Of a stretch of DNA of 64,000 nucleotides, positions 1 to 11,039 are shown in pieces. The notes beneath the pieces are model-generated. The model did no database searches, was not told the DNA's origin, and worked only from the letters and a program-made list of their open reading frames with translations. The position numbers and the translations under genes were made by a program. Numbering within the stretch: the stretch's first letter is position 1; each line of letters starts with the position of its first letter. This stretch comes from Chenopodium formosanum. Its lineage: Eukaryota > Streptophyta > Magnoliopsida > Caryophyllales > Amaranthaceae. The stretch covers positions 47,156,165 through 47,220,164 of the forward strand of contig CM044868.1 in assembly GCA_024500155.1 (NCBI GenBank), given 5' to 3'.

Positions 1-1082
1 TTTGAAAGGGAGTTTTGATTGAATTTAAGAAATATGATTTTCTTATGCAGTTTGAATTGAGTGTAAGACCATTTTTGGCTTCTCTGTAGATTTCTGAGTG
101 AAATATATTGTATTATCTATTTTAAGTGATTTTTGAATTGTGTGTGGGGCCATAGTCGGGTGTGAGGCCGAGTTGCTTCCCGATGGTTAATGAACATGCT
201 AACTACCTGGATTGCGAGTCTTAGGTAGCTCAACCTGGGTTAATTGTTGTCGTCCGGGGGTGTGTAAGACCTTATAGGCATCTACCCATAACCGGGAGTT
301 GGCCAATCTTAGACACGGTTTATGCGAGATGACCGGGGGTTCGTCCTGACAAACCTTAGGAAGTGGATTGCGAGGCCACTAGCGTTCCCTCCATGCCAGT
401 TCTACTGTTTTGAAGGTTTTGGTTTTGAAATGTTTAAACTAATAAATTATTACTTATTTGAAGTCTATATATTATTATGATTGAAATTGAGTGATTTAAT
501 ATTGATATTTCTGTTTTAAGTTTATTTTGAAATATTTCATTGTTTGTATGGTTTGATGGTTTTAAGTGATTTCATTCGAGTTTTCAAGTTGATTGTGGTT
601 ATGGTTTCTTTCTGTTAATTTAAGTCTAAGATCTTCTATTTCTGATTTGAGGGAGAACTGCTAGTTGCTCCCCATTGATTGTGGAACGTTGTTATAATTT
701 GCAGGTTTCATTTGTTTATTTGATATCTGTGACGCTGGGTTGGAGATTGAGAGTTTAGAACCTAACTTTTAGGCTTGTATGCCTTTGTTGTTAGTTGACT
801 GTTTAATTATTTTGAATTTAGTCTAGTTTGGTCGATAAGGGTTGTTCTGCCCTTGGCTTTTGAATGTAATTGATTTGTCCATGTTAAAGTTCGTTTGTTC
901 GCTATTTTCTTTTGTTCACATAGTTTGCGCTTAGCTTAAACAACTTAATTTGGATGTGTGAATAAGTTAAATTTGACTTTTAGACCTAGGTTAAGCTTGA
1001 CTTTTCTAATCGAAGTTAAGTAGCCTCCCGTTCAAGCGTAATTCCGCTAACGCTTCCAGTTCCAAAAGGACGGGGTGTTACA
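1..1082 (+). repeat. Possible 3' part of an LTR (gypsy-like terminus)
   Basis: This stretch has no coding content. It ends at 1076-1082 in TGTTACA preceded by GGGG, which resembles the 3' terminus of many plant Ty3/gypsy LTRs (GGGTGTTACA). The 5' end lies outside the window and no primer binding site follows 1082, so this may be a solo or 3' LTR, or a chance match. The assignment rests on the terminal motif only. Confidence 0.3.
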
Positions 1083-3757
1083 AGATCGCTTCGCCTGAAA
1101 CTATCCTCTCCGCCATGATAATATTCCATGTCCAAGGGAATACTATCGAAAATTATTTCTCTTGAAATAATTCTCATCCGCATTATGATCATCTTCCATG
1201 CCTAAGGGAATATGATTGAAGACAACTTCACCCGAAATTACCTTTAGTTGTTTGTGACAACTTTCCGCAAGCTAAGGAACGCCACCTTGCTGTTTTGATG
1301 TTCACTCGTCTCTAAACAAAGAGCTTCTTTTTTATATGATCTTCTGAATGATGTGTCCACGTGTCTCTGAACGAAGAGCTTGATAATAGGATGCCCACGC
1401 GTCTCTGAGCAAAAGAGCTTGTAGGAAATGTCCACGCGTCTCTGAACAAAAGAGCTTGAAAAGGATTGTCCACGCGTCTCTGAACAAAAGAGCTTGATTG
1501 ATATGCCCACGCGTCTCTGGAGCAAAAGAGCTTTCGAATGATATGCCCACGCGTCTCTAGAGCAAAAGAGCTTGATAGAAATGTTTACGCGTCTCTAAAC
1601 AATAGAGCTTCAGTACTTGAACGTTTGTTGCGATAATGCCTAAAAGAAAAAATTTCCGAAGACCAACGTTTGTCGATCTCTAAAGCTTGTCTGAATTTTA
1701 TTTCTGCTAAAACCAGTATGTCGGTGTCTCCGTGATTAGGCGCTTTAAGCTAAGTGAGACGATCTTTCATCAGGTCGATCACTTATTGCAATTGTAATCA
1801 AACTGACTACTTAATCATGTCAAATTGCTTATAGGGGCTAACTGGCGCACCAAGGAACCCAAAATTGTTGTATGAGGTCAAAATTACCTTTCTGAGAGGC
1901 TTCGAGCTCTGCCACTGCTGAAATATCTCTGGTGCAAAGAATTGGAGTAGGGTCCTCCCTATTCTGCTGCAGCTGTATTTATTTTTTACTATAGAACTTT
2001 GCCAATTTCTTTAATTATCTTAGGGTTGACCTAAGGCTTTAAATTATCTTAGGGTTGACCTAAGGTTTAATGTTGCTTGACTCATCGACTTGACACGACT
2101 CAAGGTATAAACTTGACTCGCTGATTGACTGACTCGAGGTTGACTCGACTCGAAGTGTAATGACACATGTGACTCATGACTCGTGTGTGCATTGTAATGT
2201 GATCGTGCGACTTAAAAAATGCAAAAAAAGCAAAAATTTTCCAACAATTTTGTGGAGGGTACCGACTTTCTCCTGAAAAAGAAAGACGTGAAAAAGAAAA
2301 TCAAAAGTTTGAAGATGCATGTTGAATGAGCTTAGTCAAATGTGGTTTGATACTATCTCTCAAGGTTCAAGGATTAGTTCATCCTAGGCTATCTCAACTG
2401 TTGACTCCATGATGAAAGTATTTGGGTAACTTAGGCACGGAGGCTAAGCACTTCATACTTCGTGATGCAATGACAATTATGGGTGATGTTGATATGATAA
2501 GGTATGCTTCAACGTTGTGTTAAGATTTCATGACAAAGGGTTCCTAAAGGGAAGTATATTTGGTCATGTATCTGTGCAGTGTGTGATAGTGACACTAAAG
2601 CTAGGCCACAAGAACTAAATGTGTGGAAAAACATATTGTTAGAAGAGCCAAATAATGGTGACTCTCAGGCTAGGTAAGCTAATGATGTAGGGATCAAGCC
2701 CCCAAGTCTAGCTCTAAGTGAATAGGGATGAGCATTGGAGATTCCTTGATATGATCATGGTGTAAGTGTGTGAATGTGAATATGAATGCATTTTTATTAC
2801 GGCCGCACCTCGATGTGAGATTGCCTACGTATCCGTTAGGAATCAGGCCGAACGTAGCTCTAGCCGAACCTCGCACAAGTGTGTATACCTCAAAAAGGTC
2901 TTTTTAAGGGTTGTAACGTAGTTAGGCTAAAGGTTTAAAGAAGAAGGGGATAAAGGCTCAAGACCCTAGATAAGCCCCCAAGGTGTGCAACCTCGCTTTT
3001 GAATCTTTGTATTTTCATGTTTGATTTTCTATTCTTTTTTAGCTCTTTTTGCTTTAGCATTTATTTTATTTTTATAAGTGTGGGCAATCCCGATCATGCG
3101 GTCTATCACTCACTTGGTATTCATGTTTCTCAGGCACGGTACCGAGCACTCGATAAGAGACGCAATCTGAGACGTGTTCTTATCGAAGATACTTTCATAT
3201 CAAAGACATTGGAACACTTGCCCTTTTGTACACTTTTATTTATTATTTTTCTTTTATTTTTATTTTGATCTTTTGAAATCACTCAAGCTTTTTCCTTTGA
3301 AAATTTCATAAGTTGTACACCATCCCATCCCAAAGTTAGGTAGATGTAGGTTGAAAAAGGAAGGGTCTATCGTTAGATGAGGCTCAAAGTGGTTTATGAA
3401 GAAAGGATTGTAAATTTGAAAGGTGAAAAGAGATATGACGTGGCTACAAGGGGTGCCTCAAATCATTGGTATACCTTGTGCTTAATTCGACATGGATTTT
3501 TTTTTTTTTTTTTAAATGCAATGTAATGAAATGATCATATGCAAGGAAATAAATGCTCATTTTATTAAAAAGGGAAAAAGGAAAAAATCTACAAAATTAA
3601 TCTAAAAGAAAATAAAAGGTGCCTATGCTAGACTTATTGAGGAAGGGGTAAAATGAAAAAGAAATAGAAAAAAGAGGTCATAAAATCTTATCGTTGAAGC
3701 TCGCCTCTTTTCTTGTGTTGTTTCATCATTACCCTCATTTTTCGTTTGTCAATCATA
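1083..3757. other. Non-coding repeat-derived region
   Basis: No convincing gene is present. It holds a ~39-bp tandem array (listed separately), a local direct repeat of a TTAGGGTTGACCTAAGG-type motif near 2020-2065, clustered GACTCG words near 2080-2180, and long T or A runs (for example 3500-3513). The minus strand at about 2800-2880 contains a GATACGTAGGCAA-type word that I associate with leaders of plant gypsy elements. It may therefore be internal sequence of the element whose leader begins to its right. That last point is inference. Confidence 0.4.
1300..1612. repeat. Tandem array, about 8 units of roughly 35-54 bp
   Basis: The core CACGCGTCTCTGAACAAAAG followed by AGCTT recurs with starts near 1305, 1358, 1397, 1435, 1474, 1510, 1550 and 1588, so most units are 35-40 bp. 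Units share the CGTCTCT and AAAGAGCTT blocks and differ in a short linker. Overlapping minus-strand frames stay open only because the unit repeats, and I do not regard them as genes. The degenerate core and absence of unique spacers fit a decaying minisatellite rather than a CRISPR. Confidence 0.85.
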
Positions 3758-5280
3758 TGACTCAAACTCGATTCAACACACATGGATGGAAGAAGTGAAG
3801 AAAAATTGGAATAGAATGTAAAGAAAAGTGATGGAGGGATATGAAGGATTAAGAGTAGAATGTACCCCAACTCAAATGACAGAAAGATCGACTCGTGCAT
3901 GAACCTAAGACATGGCCATGGTGACATATACTCAAAGTGTGTGCTAAGACTAGTGAGTGTAGATGGTGCGTTAAGACTCGTGTCATGACCATGTGGCTAG
4001 ACTATGTGACCAAGACTCGATTAATGACTTGACAAGGTGTTATTGACAGCGAAATTTAACCGAATTAATTAGCAAACTGGTTAATTAGACCCTAGATGAT
4101 GACTCGACCAATAATCCGAACTGTCGGTCAAGCGACAGGACTGGCGCCAACCAATGGTGGTTGGCGCCAGACAATTTAGTTAATGTTTGGCGCTACACAC
4201 TATAATGTGGCGCTACAGCTCAGACTTTGGCGCCAATATTGGAGCTTCGGTCCGGGACTGTTTTCGGTATTATTAGTCAACTGGGGTATGCCTAAAGTCG
4301 TACTAGGTCAATTCCGATTGAAAAATTAGACTTTATTGAATCAAATTAAATAATCAACTAATTAATTAATTAATTAGGAAAAGTTCTTTAAGTCATTAAT
4401 TTTAGTCTCAACACAAATCAACAAACGGTTAGGAGAAACATAGAATATATATGCACAACAAATAATGCACAATTAGTCAAGTAGGCACAATATGATGCAA
4501 TGAGTTCGCAACCTAACCATGGCTCTAGTTCTCTAAAGTTCGGGATATGGTTTAGTCAATAGAGGGTCCATGGTTAATTGTCCGGATGCACCGCGCGGAA
4601 GCCTAACCGTGAAGGGTTGGCGCGAGTGGATGGGACACCGCGAGTTTTAGAAAAAACTCGCTTCCATGGTTTGGTGAATTCAACATCTCGGATGTACCCT
4701 TTGTTGTCATGAGTGTTCAATCGAGTAGATGGAGCATGAATTCCCAGAGGGTTATGTCCATATGTAGAACACATATGGGTTTCAGAAAAGTGAGAAAAAA
4801 TTCAATCAAGAAGTAGGATCGAGCAAACAATACGAAGAACCGGTCGAAATTAGAACGCATATTTCTGGCTCGGTATTGGGGAAAATTAGTGCCAGCAAAC
4901 AGAGACTGGCGCCAGCTTTTAACTGTACCGCCTGGCGCCAATACTGGCGTCTGGCGCTACGACTAAAATGCTGGCGCCAAGCTCTGGCCCCTGACGCTAC
5001 TTCCCACATGCCTCAGCAGCTTTCTGTGCTCGATAAAATTTTCCGGTTTCACGCGGTGTTATTTCAGTCCTAGTTGTGAAAGACATTTCTCAAATTTCCT
5101 ACGTGTAAAATCCTATGTTTTTAACTCATTACGGATGGTCTTTCCAATGAGAACCTTTTTATGCATATGACAATAATGTTAATCAAAATTACGCACATGA
5201 AATACTTAGACCTTTTTGAGTCTCATCCACTCATTCTAAATCATTGCCGAAACAAATTCAGGAATTAAAATAGAAATCCT
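3758..5280 (-). other. Untranslated leader of Tat copy A with two GGCGCC clusters
   Basis: This is non-coding sequence between the primer site and the expected gag position, homologous to 7449-8955. Clusters of TTGGCGCCA or CTGGCGCCA plus half-sites GGCGCTA lie at about 4141-4232 and 4900-4997. One copy near 4223 is TTTGGCGCCAAT. Short open frames occur on both strands but are not conserved with copy B. Confidence 0.75.
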
Positions 5281-5297
5281 TCCCAGTGGAGTCGCTA
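5281..5297 (-). other. Primer binding site (tRNA-Arg type), copy A
   Basis: The minus strand reads TAGCGACTCCACTGGGA a few bases past the LTR end. The Ogre/Tat tRNA-Arg site is TGGCGACTCCACTGGGGA, so this copy has small changes. Copy B is closer to consensus. Confidence 0.75.
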
Positions 5298-5303
5298 AAA
5301 AAC

Positions 5304-7256
5304 TGTAGGGAATAGTTTCAAGCCTTTAAAATCCCACCAGCTTGAACCCCACTGTGATCATACACTAAAGTACGGTGGTGTCCAAAAGGGAAGAAGATAG
5401 AGCAAAAGAGTCGCCAACAAGTTTTTAAGGAACTTGTAAACCGTTCACGAGGTGAAGGTTACACCCCTTAACAATCCAAGAGATCGTCAACTCCATAAGG
5501 TCATGAACCAAATAAGGGTTCGGGGATGAAGGTACAAATCCAACCTAAAAGAGATTGAACCTGCCCTAATAATAGGCCTCTACTTTATTCTGCTCGTATT
5601 CATGTGCGCTTTTTTACTAACATGCAATCAATAGGATTAACCCTAAACCTGTTTAATCTATGTTGGTTGAATTTAATGCACAAATAAATCTATTATTGGC
5701 GATCACTTGAATTATAACCACAATTAACCCTAACAAGATTATTAAATATCTTATCAAGCGCGATTGCAAGTACCAAATTCCCTTTAAACATGCAATAAAG
5801 GTGATCAAGCAATAACAATAAAAATACATATAAAGAAACATAAAAAATAATAAACATCATTAATAATAATAATATCAATCATAATCATGATAAAGCATAG
5901 TAAGATCCTAGACATGATACTAACAAGATTAATAACAAACCCTAGCATGTCACTAAACAAATAAAAATCAAATCTTTAGCCCTAACATGATACTAACAAT
6001 CATAAATATTAGGAAGAAAATAGGAAGCATCGTACTTTTAATCATACTTAATATTAAAATTACCCTAGACATGATACTAGGAATTTATTGTTGTCACCCT
6101 AAACATCAAATTAAGGAAAACATCCTAACATGATTTCTACATCATAATATCAATTAAACCATTAAAGTACTTACTTAGATGCCTCGTACCTCTTTCTAAT
6201 AACAAAATACACACGTTAGTAACTTTAAGGAAAAAATAATAATCAAAACAATTAAATTAAATAATTAAAATAGAGATGTGGGACCAAACCCTCAGAAATT
6301 AAAACCTTTCACGTCTAGGGCGAAGGCAACTTCGAATATGGCTAGGTGTTTCTAGATCTTGTGAATGCGGAATTTTGTATGAAAAAGCAAGAAAGAATTG
6401 AAGAAAGAAAAGAATGCTAAAGAATTAATATTATTGAAAATTGATGAATGAAGAATAAAGAGAATTGATGAATGAATTGCGATTGAAGAGAATTAGATGA
6501 TGGTAATTGAAAACTTGTGAATGAAGAGAATTGATGAATCAAAACGGTGTTTTTGATACGATATTTATATAGAAAATCATCCAAAAAAGATAATTTAACA
6601 AAACAGAGTCTGAAGATCGCAAAACAGGATTGGCGCCAACCCTGGCTAGCTAGCGCCAGCACCAGTGGCTAGCGCCTGGCGCCAAGGCCTGGGGTTGGAC
6701 GCCAAACCGGATTTCAACGCGTTTTCAAAAATCTGATAAATTTCCCGTACTGGAAGATAAAATAATATAATTTCTTCGAAAATGCAATTTGATCTTCATT
6801 AAAACTCTGAAAAGTCCTAATTGAATTAGGAATGAAAAGAACCTTCTAGAATGTTCTAGAAGACTAAAACCATTCCTAATTGCATTAGGAATGATAAATC
6901 ATATTAGGCCCTTCCCTAGATCATTGGGCCGTACATAAAACTCAAACCGAGCCCAGTTTAGTAAATTGGCCATAACTTCCTCAATATTCATCGGAATTGG
7001 GCTTATAATATATCGTTGGAAAGGTCTTAGCAAGCCCCATCCAATTACACTACTATTGAACCCATATCATGGACCAACCAAACTGGATTGGTTGTTTTCT
7101 TAAAATAAAGTTTTCAAAAACAAAAAGAAGAGAAAAGAAATTAAAACTTTCCGCAACACTAGACCTTTCCACACTTCGTTTCATTCGATTATGATTCGAC
7201 GTGAAAGGCACTCATCACCGGGTTTGGTTTTGAGGAGACACAAATGGGTGTCTACA
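5304..7256 (-). repeat. LTR of Tat copy A, 1953 bp
   Basis: On the minus strand the LTR starts TGTAGACACC and ends CCCTACA, next to the primer site. It is homologous throughout to the LTR at 8980-10953 and, in parts, to fragments at 17758-18889 and 29144-29555. A GGCGCC-rich cluster lies at 6630-6705 just upstream of the TATA box. The sequence downstream of the TATA box is AT-rich with no ORF. Confidence 0.85.
6562..6569 (-). promoter_or_regulatory. TATA box of LTR A
   Basis: The minus strand reads TATATAAATATCG, a canonical plant TATA box, at the expected place in the LTR and about 60 bp downstream of the GGCGCC cluster. LTR B has the same box at 10196-10203. Confidence 0.6.
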
Positions 7257-7304
7257 GGTAGCCAGTTGGTTCTTAAGATCATTGACTTCTTCTTGAGTTG
7301 CCAT
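7257..7304 (-). pseudogene. Start of Tat gag, cut after 16 codons by copy A
   Basis: The minus strand from 7304 reads MATQEEVNDLKNQLAT and runs straight into TGTAGACA, the LTR A start. The gag of the Tat element at 61669 begins MATKEDIKNINKT, which supports the identification. The remainder of this gag is not seen. Confidence 0.6.
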
Positions 7305-7448
7305 TATCTTCTTAGCCTTCCTCTTTTGACGAATCGGTTTATCGAAAAACGAGACTTGAATAAAGAGGTTGTCCTTGATTAATCACCCTTCTCTCCTCGA
7401 CCAAGTACTATGGAAAAGGAATTTGGGGGTACTGATTGTTAATTATTT

Positions 7449-8955
7449 GACTCAAACTTTATTCAACATGCAATGGATGGAGGAAGTGAAGAAAGATGGA
7501 AGAATGTGAAGAAGATTTAGGTGGAGGGATATGAAGAATTAGGAATAGAATGTACTCCCCCAACTCAAATGACGGAAAGACCGACTCATGCATGGACCTA
7601 AGACATGGCCATGGTGATGTACTCAACGTGTGTGCTAAGACTAGTGAGTGTAGATGGTACGTTAAGACTCGTGTCATGACCATGTGGCTAGACTATGTGA
7701 CTAAGACTCGATTAATGACTTGACAAGGTGTTATTGACAGCGAAAATTATTCGAGTTAAACAGAGGACTGATTAATTAGACCCTAGGTGATGACTCGACC
7801 AATAATCTGAACTGTCGGCTAAGCGACAGGACTGGCATCACACTGTGGAGGTTGGCGCCAGACAACTTAGCTGTCGTCTGGCGCTACACACCATAGTGTG
7901 GCGCTACAGCTCAGACTTTGGCGCCAATAGTGGAGCTTCGGTCTGGGACTGTTTTCAGTATTATTAGCCAACTAGGGTTAGCCTAAAGTCGTACTAGGTC
8001 AATTCTGATTGAAAAAATTAGACTTTATTGACTCAAATTAATTAATTAGGCAAAGTTCTTTAAGTCATTAATTTATTTAGTCTCAACATAAATCAACAAA
8101 CGGTTAAGAGAAACATAGAATATATATGCACAATAAATAATGCACAATTAGTCAAGTAGGCACAATATGATGCAATGCATTCGCAACCTAACCATGGCTC
8201 TAGTTCTCTAAAGTTCGGGATATGGTTTAGTCAATAGAGGGTCCATGGTTAATTGTCCGGATGCACCGCGCAGAAGCCTAACCGTGAAGGGTTGGCGCGA
8301 GTGGATGGGACACCGCGAGTTTTAGAAAAAACTCGCTTCCATGGTTTGGTGAATTCAACAATCTCGGATGTACCCTTTGTTGCACGGAGCGTTCAATCGG
8401 GTAGATGGAGCATGAATTTCCAGAGGGTTATGTCCATATGTAGAACACATATGGGTTTCAGAAAAGTGAGAAAAAATTCAATCAGGAAGTATGATCAAGC
8501 AAACAATACGAAAAACCGGTCAAAATTAGAACGCATATTTCTGGCTCGGTATTGGGGGAAATTGGCGCCAGCAAACAGAGACTGGCGCCAGATTTTAACT
8601 GTAGCGCCTGGCATTAATGCTGGCGTCTGGCGCTACGGCTAAAAGTCTGGCGCCAAGCTCTGGCCCCTGACGCTACTTCCCACATGCCTCAGCAACTTTC
8701 TGTGCTCGATAAAATCTTCCAGTTTTGCGCGGTGTTATTTCAGTCCTAGTTGTGAAAGATATTTCTCAAATTTCCTACGTGTAAAATCCTATGTTTTTTA
8801 CTCTTTACAGATGGTATTTCCAACGAGATCCTTTTTATGCATATGACAATAATATTAATCAAAATTACGCACATGAAATACTTAGAACTTTTCGAGTCTC
8901 ATCCACTCATTCTAAATCATTGCCGAAACAAATTCAGGAATTAAAATAGAAATCC
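7449..8955 (-). other. Untranslated leader of Tat copy B with GGCGCC clusters
   Basis: It is homologous to 3758-5280. GGCGCC clusters are at about 7850-7925 and 8563-8655, the same relative positions as in copy A. An open frame at 8253-8642 is in a region whose frame is not kept in copy A, so it is treated as non-coding. Confidence 0.75.
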
Positions 8956-8973
8956 TCCCCGGTGGAGTCGCCA
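8956..8973 (-). other. Primer binding site (tRNA-Arg), copy B
   Basis: The minus strand reads TGGCGACTCCACCGGGGA, one base from the Ogre/Tat tRNA-Arg site, and lies just after the LTR end. Confidence 0.85.
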
Positions 8974-8979
8974 AAAAAC

Positions 8980-10953
8980 TGTAGGGAATAATTTCAAGCT
9001 TTAATCCCACTAGCTTGAATCCCACTGTGATCATACACTAAAGTACGATGGCGTCTAAAAAGGAAGAAGATAGACCAAAAGAGTCGCCAACAAGTTTTTA
9101 AGGAACTTGTAAACCGTTCATAGGATGAAGGTTACACCCCTTAACGATCCAAGAGATTGTCAACTCCATAAGGTCATGAACCAAATAAGGGTTCGGGGAT
9201 GAAGGTACAAATCCAACCTAAAAGAGATTGAATCTGCCCTAATAATAGGCCTCTACTTTATTCTGATCGTATTCATGTGCGCTTTTTAATTAACATGCAA
9301 TCAATAGGTTTAACCCTAAACCTGTTTATCTATGTTGGTTGAATATAATGCACAAATAAACTATTATTGGCGATCACTTGAAATCATAATCAAAATTAAC
9401 CCTAACAAGATTATTAATATCTTATTAAGCGCGATTACAAGTACAAATTCCCTTTAAACATGCATAAAAGGCGTGATCAAGCAATAAAAATAAATAATCA
9501 AGCAACATAACAAATAATCAATATCAATAATTATAATCGTTATCAAAATAATAATCATCATAATCATTATAAATTACAACAATTATAATCATAATCATGT
9601 TCATGTTAATATTAAAGCATAATAAAAATAGCAAGATCCTAGGCATTATACTAACAAGATTAATAACAAATCCTAGCATGTCACTAAGCAATAAAAATCA
9701 AATCTTTAACCCCGACATGATACTAACATGAATAAATATTAGGAAGAACATAGGAAGCATCGTAACAATCATATTTAATATTAAAAATACCCTAGACATG
9801 ATACTAGGAATATCATAATAACAATATAAACATGATTTCTACATCATAATCAATTAAACCATTAAAGTACTTACTTTGATGCCTTGTACCTCTTTCTAAT
9901 AACAAAATACACACGTTAGTAACTTCAAGGAAAATAATAAACAAACAATTAAATAAAATAATTGAAATAGAGATTTGGGACCAAACCCTCAGAAATTAAA
10001 TCTTTCACGTCTAGGGCGAAGGCAACTTCGAATATGGCTAGGTGTTTCTTGATCTTGTGAATGCGGAATTTTGTATGAAAACAAAGTAAGAAAGAAAGAT
10101 GAATGTTTTAAAGAATGCTAATTAAAACTTGTGAATGAGGAGAATTGGTGAATGATAGATGTAGATGATGAATAAAAACGGAGTTTTTGATACGATATTT
10201 ATAGAGAAAATCAGCTAAAAAAGATAATTTAACAAAACAGAGTCTGACGCTCAAGAAACAGAGCTGGCGCCAACCCTGGCTAGCTGGCGCCAGGCACCAA
10301 CGGCTAGCGCCAGGCGCCAATGGCTAGCGTCTGGCGCCAAGCCTGGTTCCAGGCGCCAAGGCCTGGGGTTGGACGCCAGTCTTGATTGTAACGCGTTTCA
10401 AAAATCTGATAAGTTTACCGTACTGGAAGATAAGATAATATAATTTCTTCGAAAATGCTATTTGATTTTGGATTAAAACTCTGAAAAGTCAACAAAGTCA
10501 ACTTATCAATGCTAATTGAATTAGGAATGAAAAGAACCTTCTAGAAGATTCTTGAAGACTAAAACCATTCCTAATTGCATTAGGAATGATAAATCATATT
10601 AGGCCCTCCCCTAGATCATTGGGCCGTATATAAAGCTCAAACCGGGCCCAGTTTAGTAAATTGGCCATAACTTCCTCAATATTCATCGGAATTTGGCTTA
10701 TAATATATCGTTGGAAAGGTCTTTGCAAGCCCCATCCAACTACACTATTATTGGACCTATATCATGGACCAACCAAATTGGATTGACTGTTTTCTTAAAA
10801 TAAAGTTTTCAAAAGACAGAAAGAAGAGAAAAGAAATAAAAACTTTCCGCAACACTAGACCTTTCCACACTTTTGTTTCATTCGATTATGATTCGACGTG
10901 AAAGGTACTCATCACTGGGTTTGGTTTTGGGGAGACTCAAATGGGTGTCTACA
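8980..10953 (-). repeat. LTR of Tat copy B, 1974 bp
   Basis: It starts TGTAGACACC and ends CCCTACA on the minus strand and is a near full-length homologue of LTR A. Five GGCGCC palindromes lie at about 10264-10360, upstream of the TATA box. Small insertions and deletions in AT-rich runs distinguish it from LTR A. Confidence 0.85.
10196..10203 (-). promoter_or_regulatory. TATA box of LTR B
   Basis: The minus strand reads CTATAAATATCG at the position matching the LTR A box, about 60 bp downstream of the GGCGCC cluster. Confidence 0.6.
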
Positions 10954-11039
10954 CGCAGCAAGCACAGAAATGTCATAATCGACCCACAACCGAAACTCCA
11001 TGGTTGGCTCCTACAAAATGCGTACTCATAAGAAAAAAT

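Larger units (their letters stand above)
3758..7256 (-). mobile_element. Ogre/Tat-type Ty3/gypsy element, copy A (LTR, PBS, leader; partial)
   Basis: Read on the minus strand this is an LTR (7256 to 5304), a primer binding site for tRNA-Arg, then about 1.5 kb of untranslated leader down to 3758, where similarity to copy B stops. Copy B (7449-10953) is a close homologue along the whole length, offset by about 3.69 kb. No gag or pol is recognised to the left, so the rest of the element is lost, unrecognisable, or outside the window. The right edge abuts gag codon 16 of copy B, so A appears to have inserted into B. Family assignment rests on the tRNA-Arg primer site, the TGTAGACACC LTR start and the Tat-like gag start in copy B. 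Confidence 0.8.
7257..10953 (-). mobile_element. Ogre/Tat-type Ty3/gypsy element, copy B (LTR, PBS, leader, gag start)
   Basis: On the minus strand the order is LTR (10953 to 8980), tRNA-Arg primer site (8973 to 8956), leader (to about 7449), then the first 16 codons of gag, where copy A's LTR interrupts it. The right end abuts the mobile-domain pseudogene at 10954. The rest of gag-pol would be expected left of copy A but is not recognised in this window, so no target-site duplication can be checked. Confidence 0.8.

Noticed and set aside
1244..1550. Minus-strand open frames of 72-93 codons
   Set aside because: They are produced by the ~39-bp tandem array. The peptide repeats CSETRGH-like words because the DNA repeats, with no support as a gene.
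1300..1612. CRISPR-like array
   Set aside because: Units are degenerate, linkers are related and short, and the context is a plant genome.
4141..4997. GGCGCC words as multiple tRNA-Asp primer sites
   Set aside because: A tRNA-Asp site needs TGGCGCCGTTGCCGGGG. These words lack the GTTGCC extension, and the real primer site of this element is tRNA-Arg at 5281-5297.
8253..8642. 129-codon plus-strand frame
   Set aside because: It lies in the Tat leader. The homologous region of copy A (about 4575-4990) does not keep the frame, and no family is recognisable.
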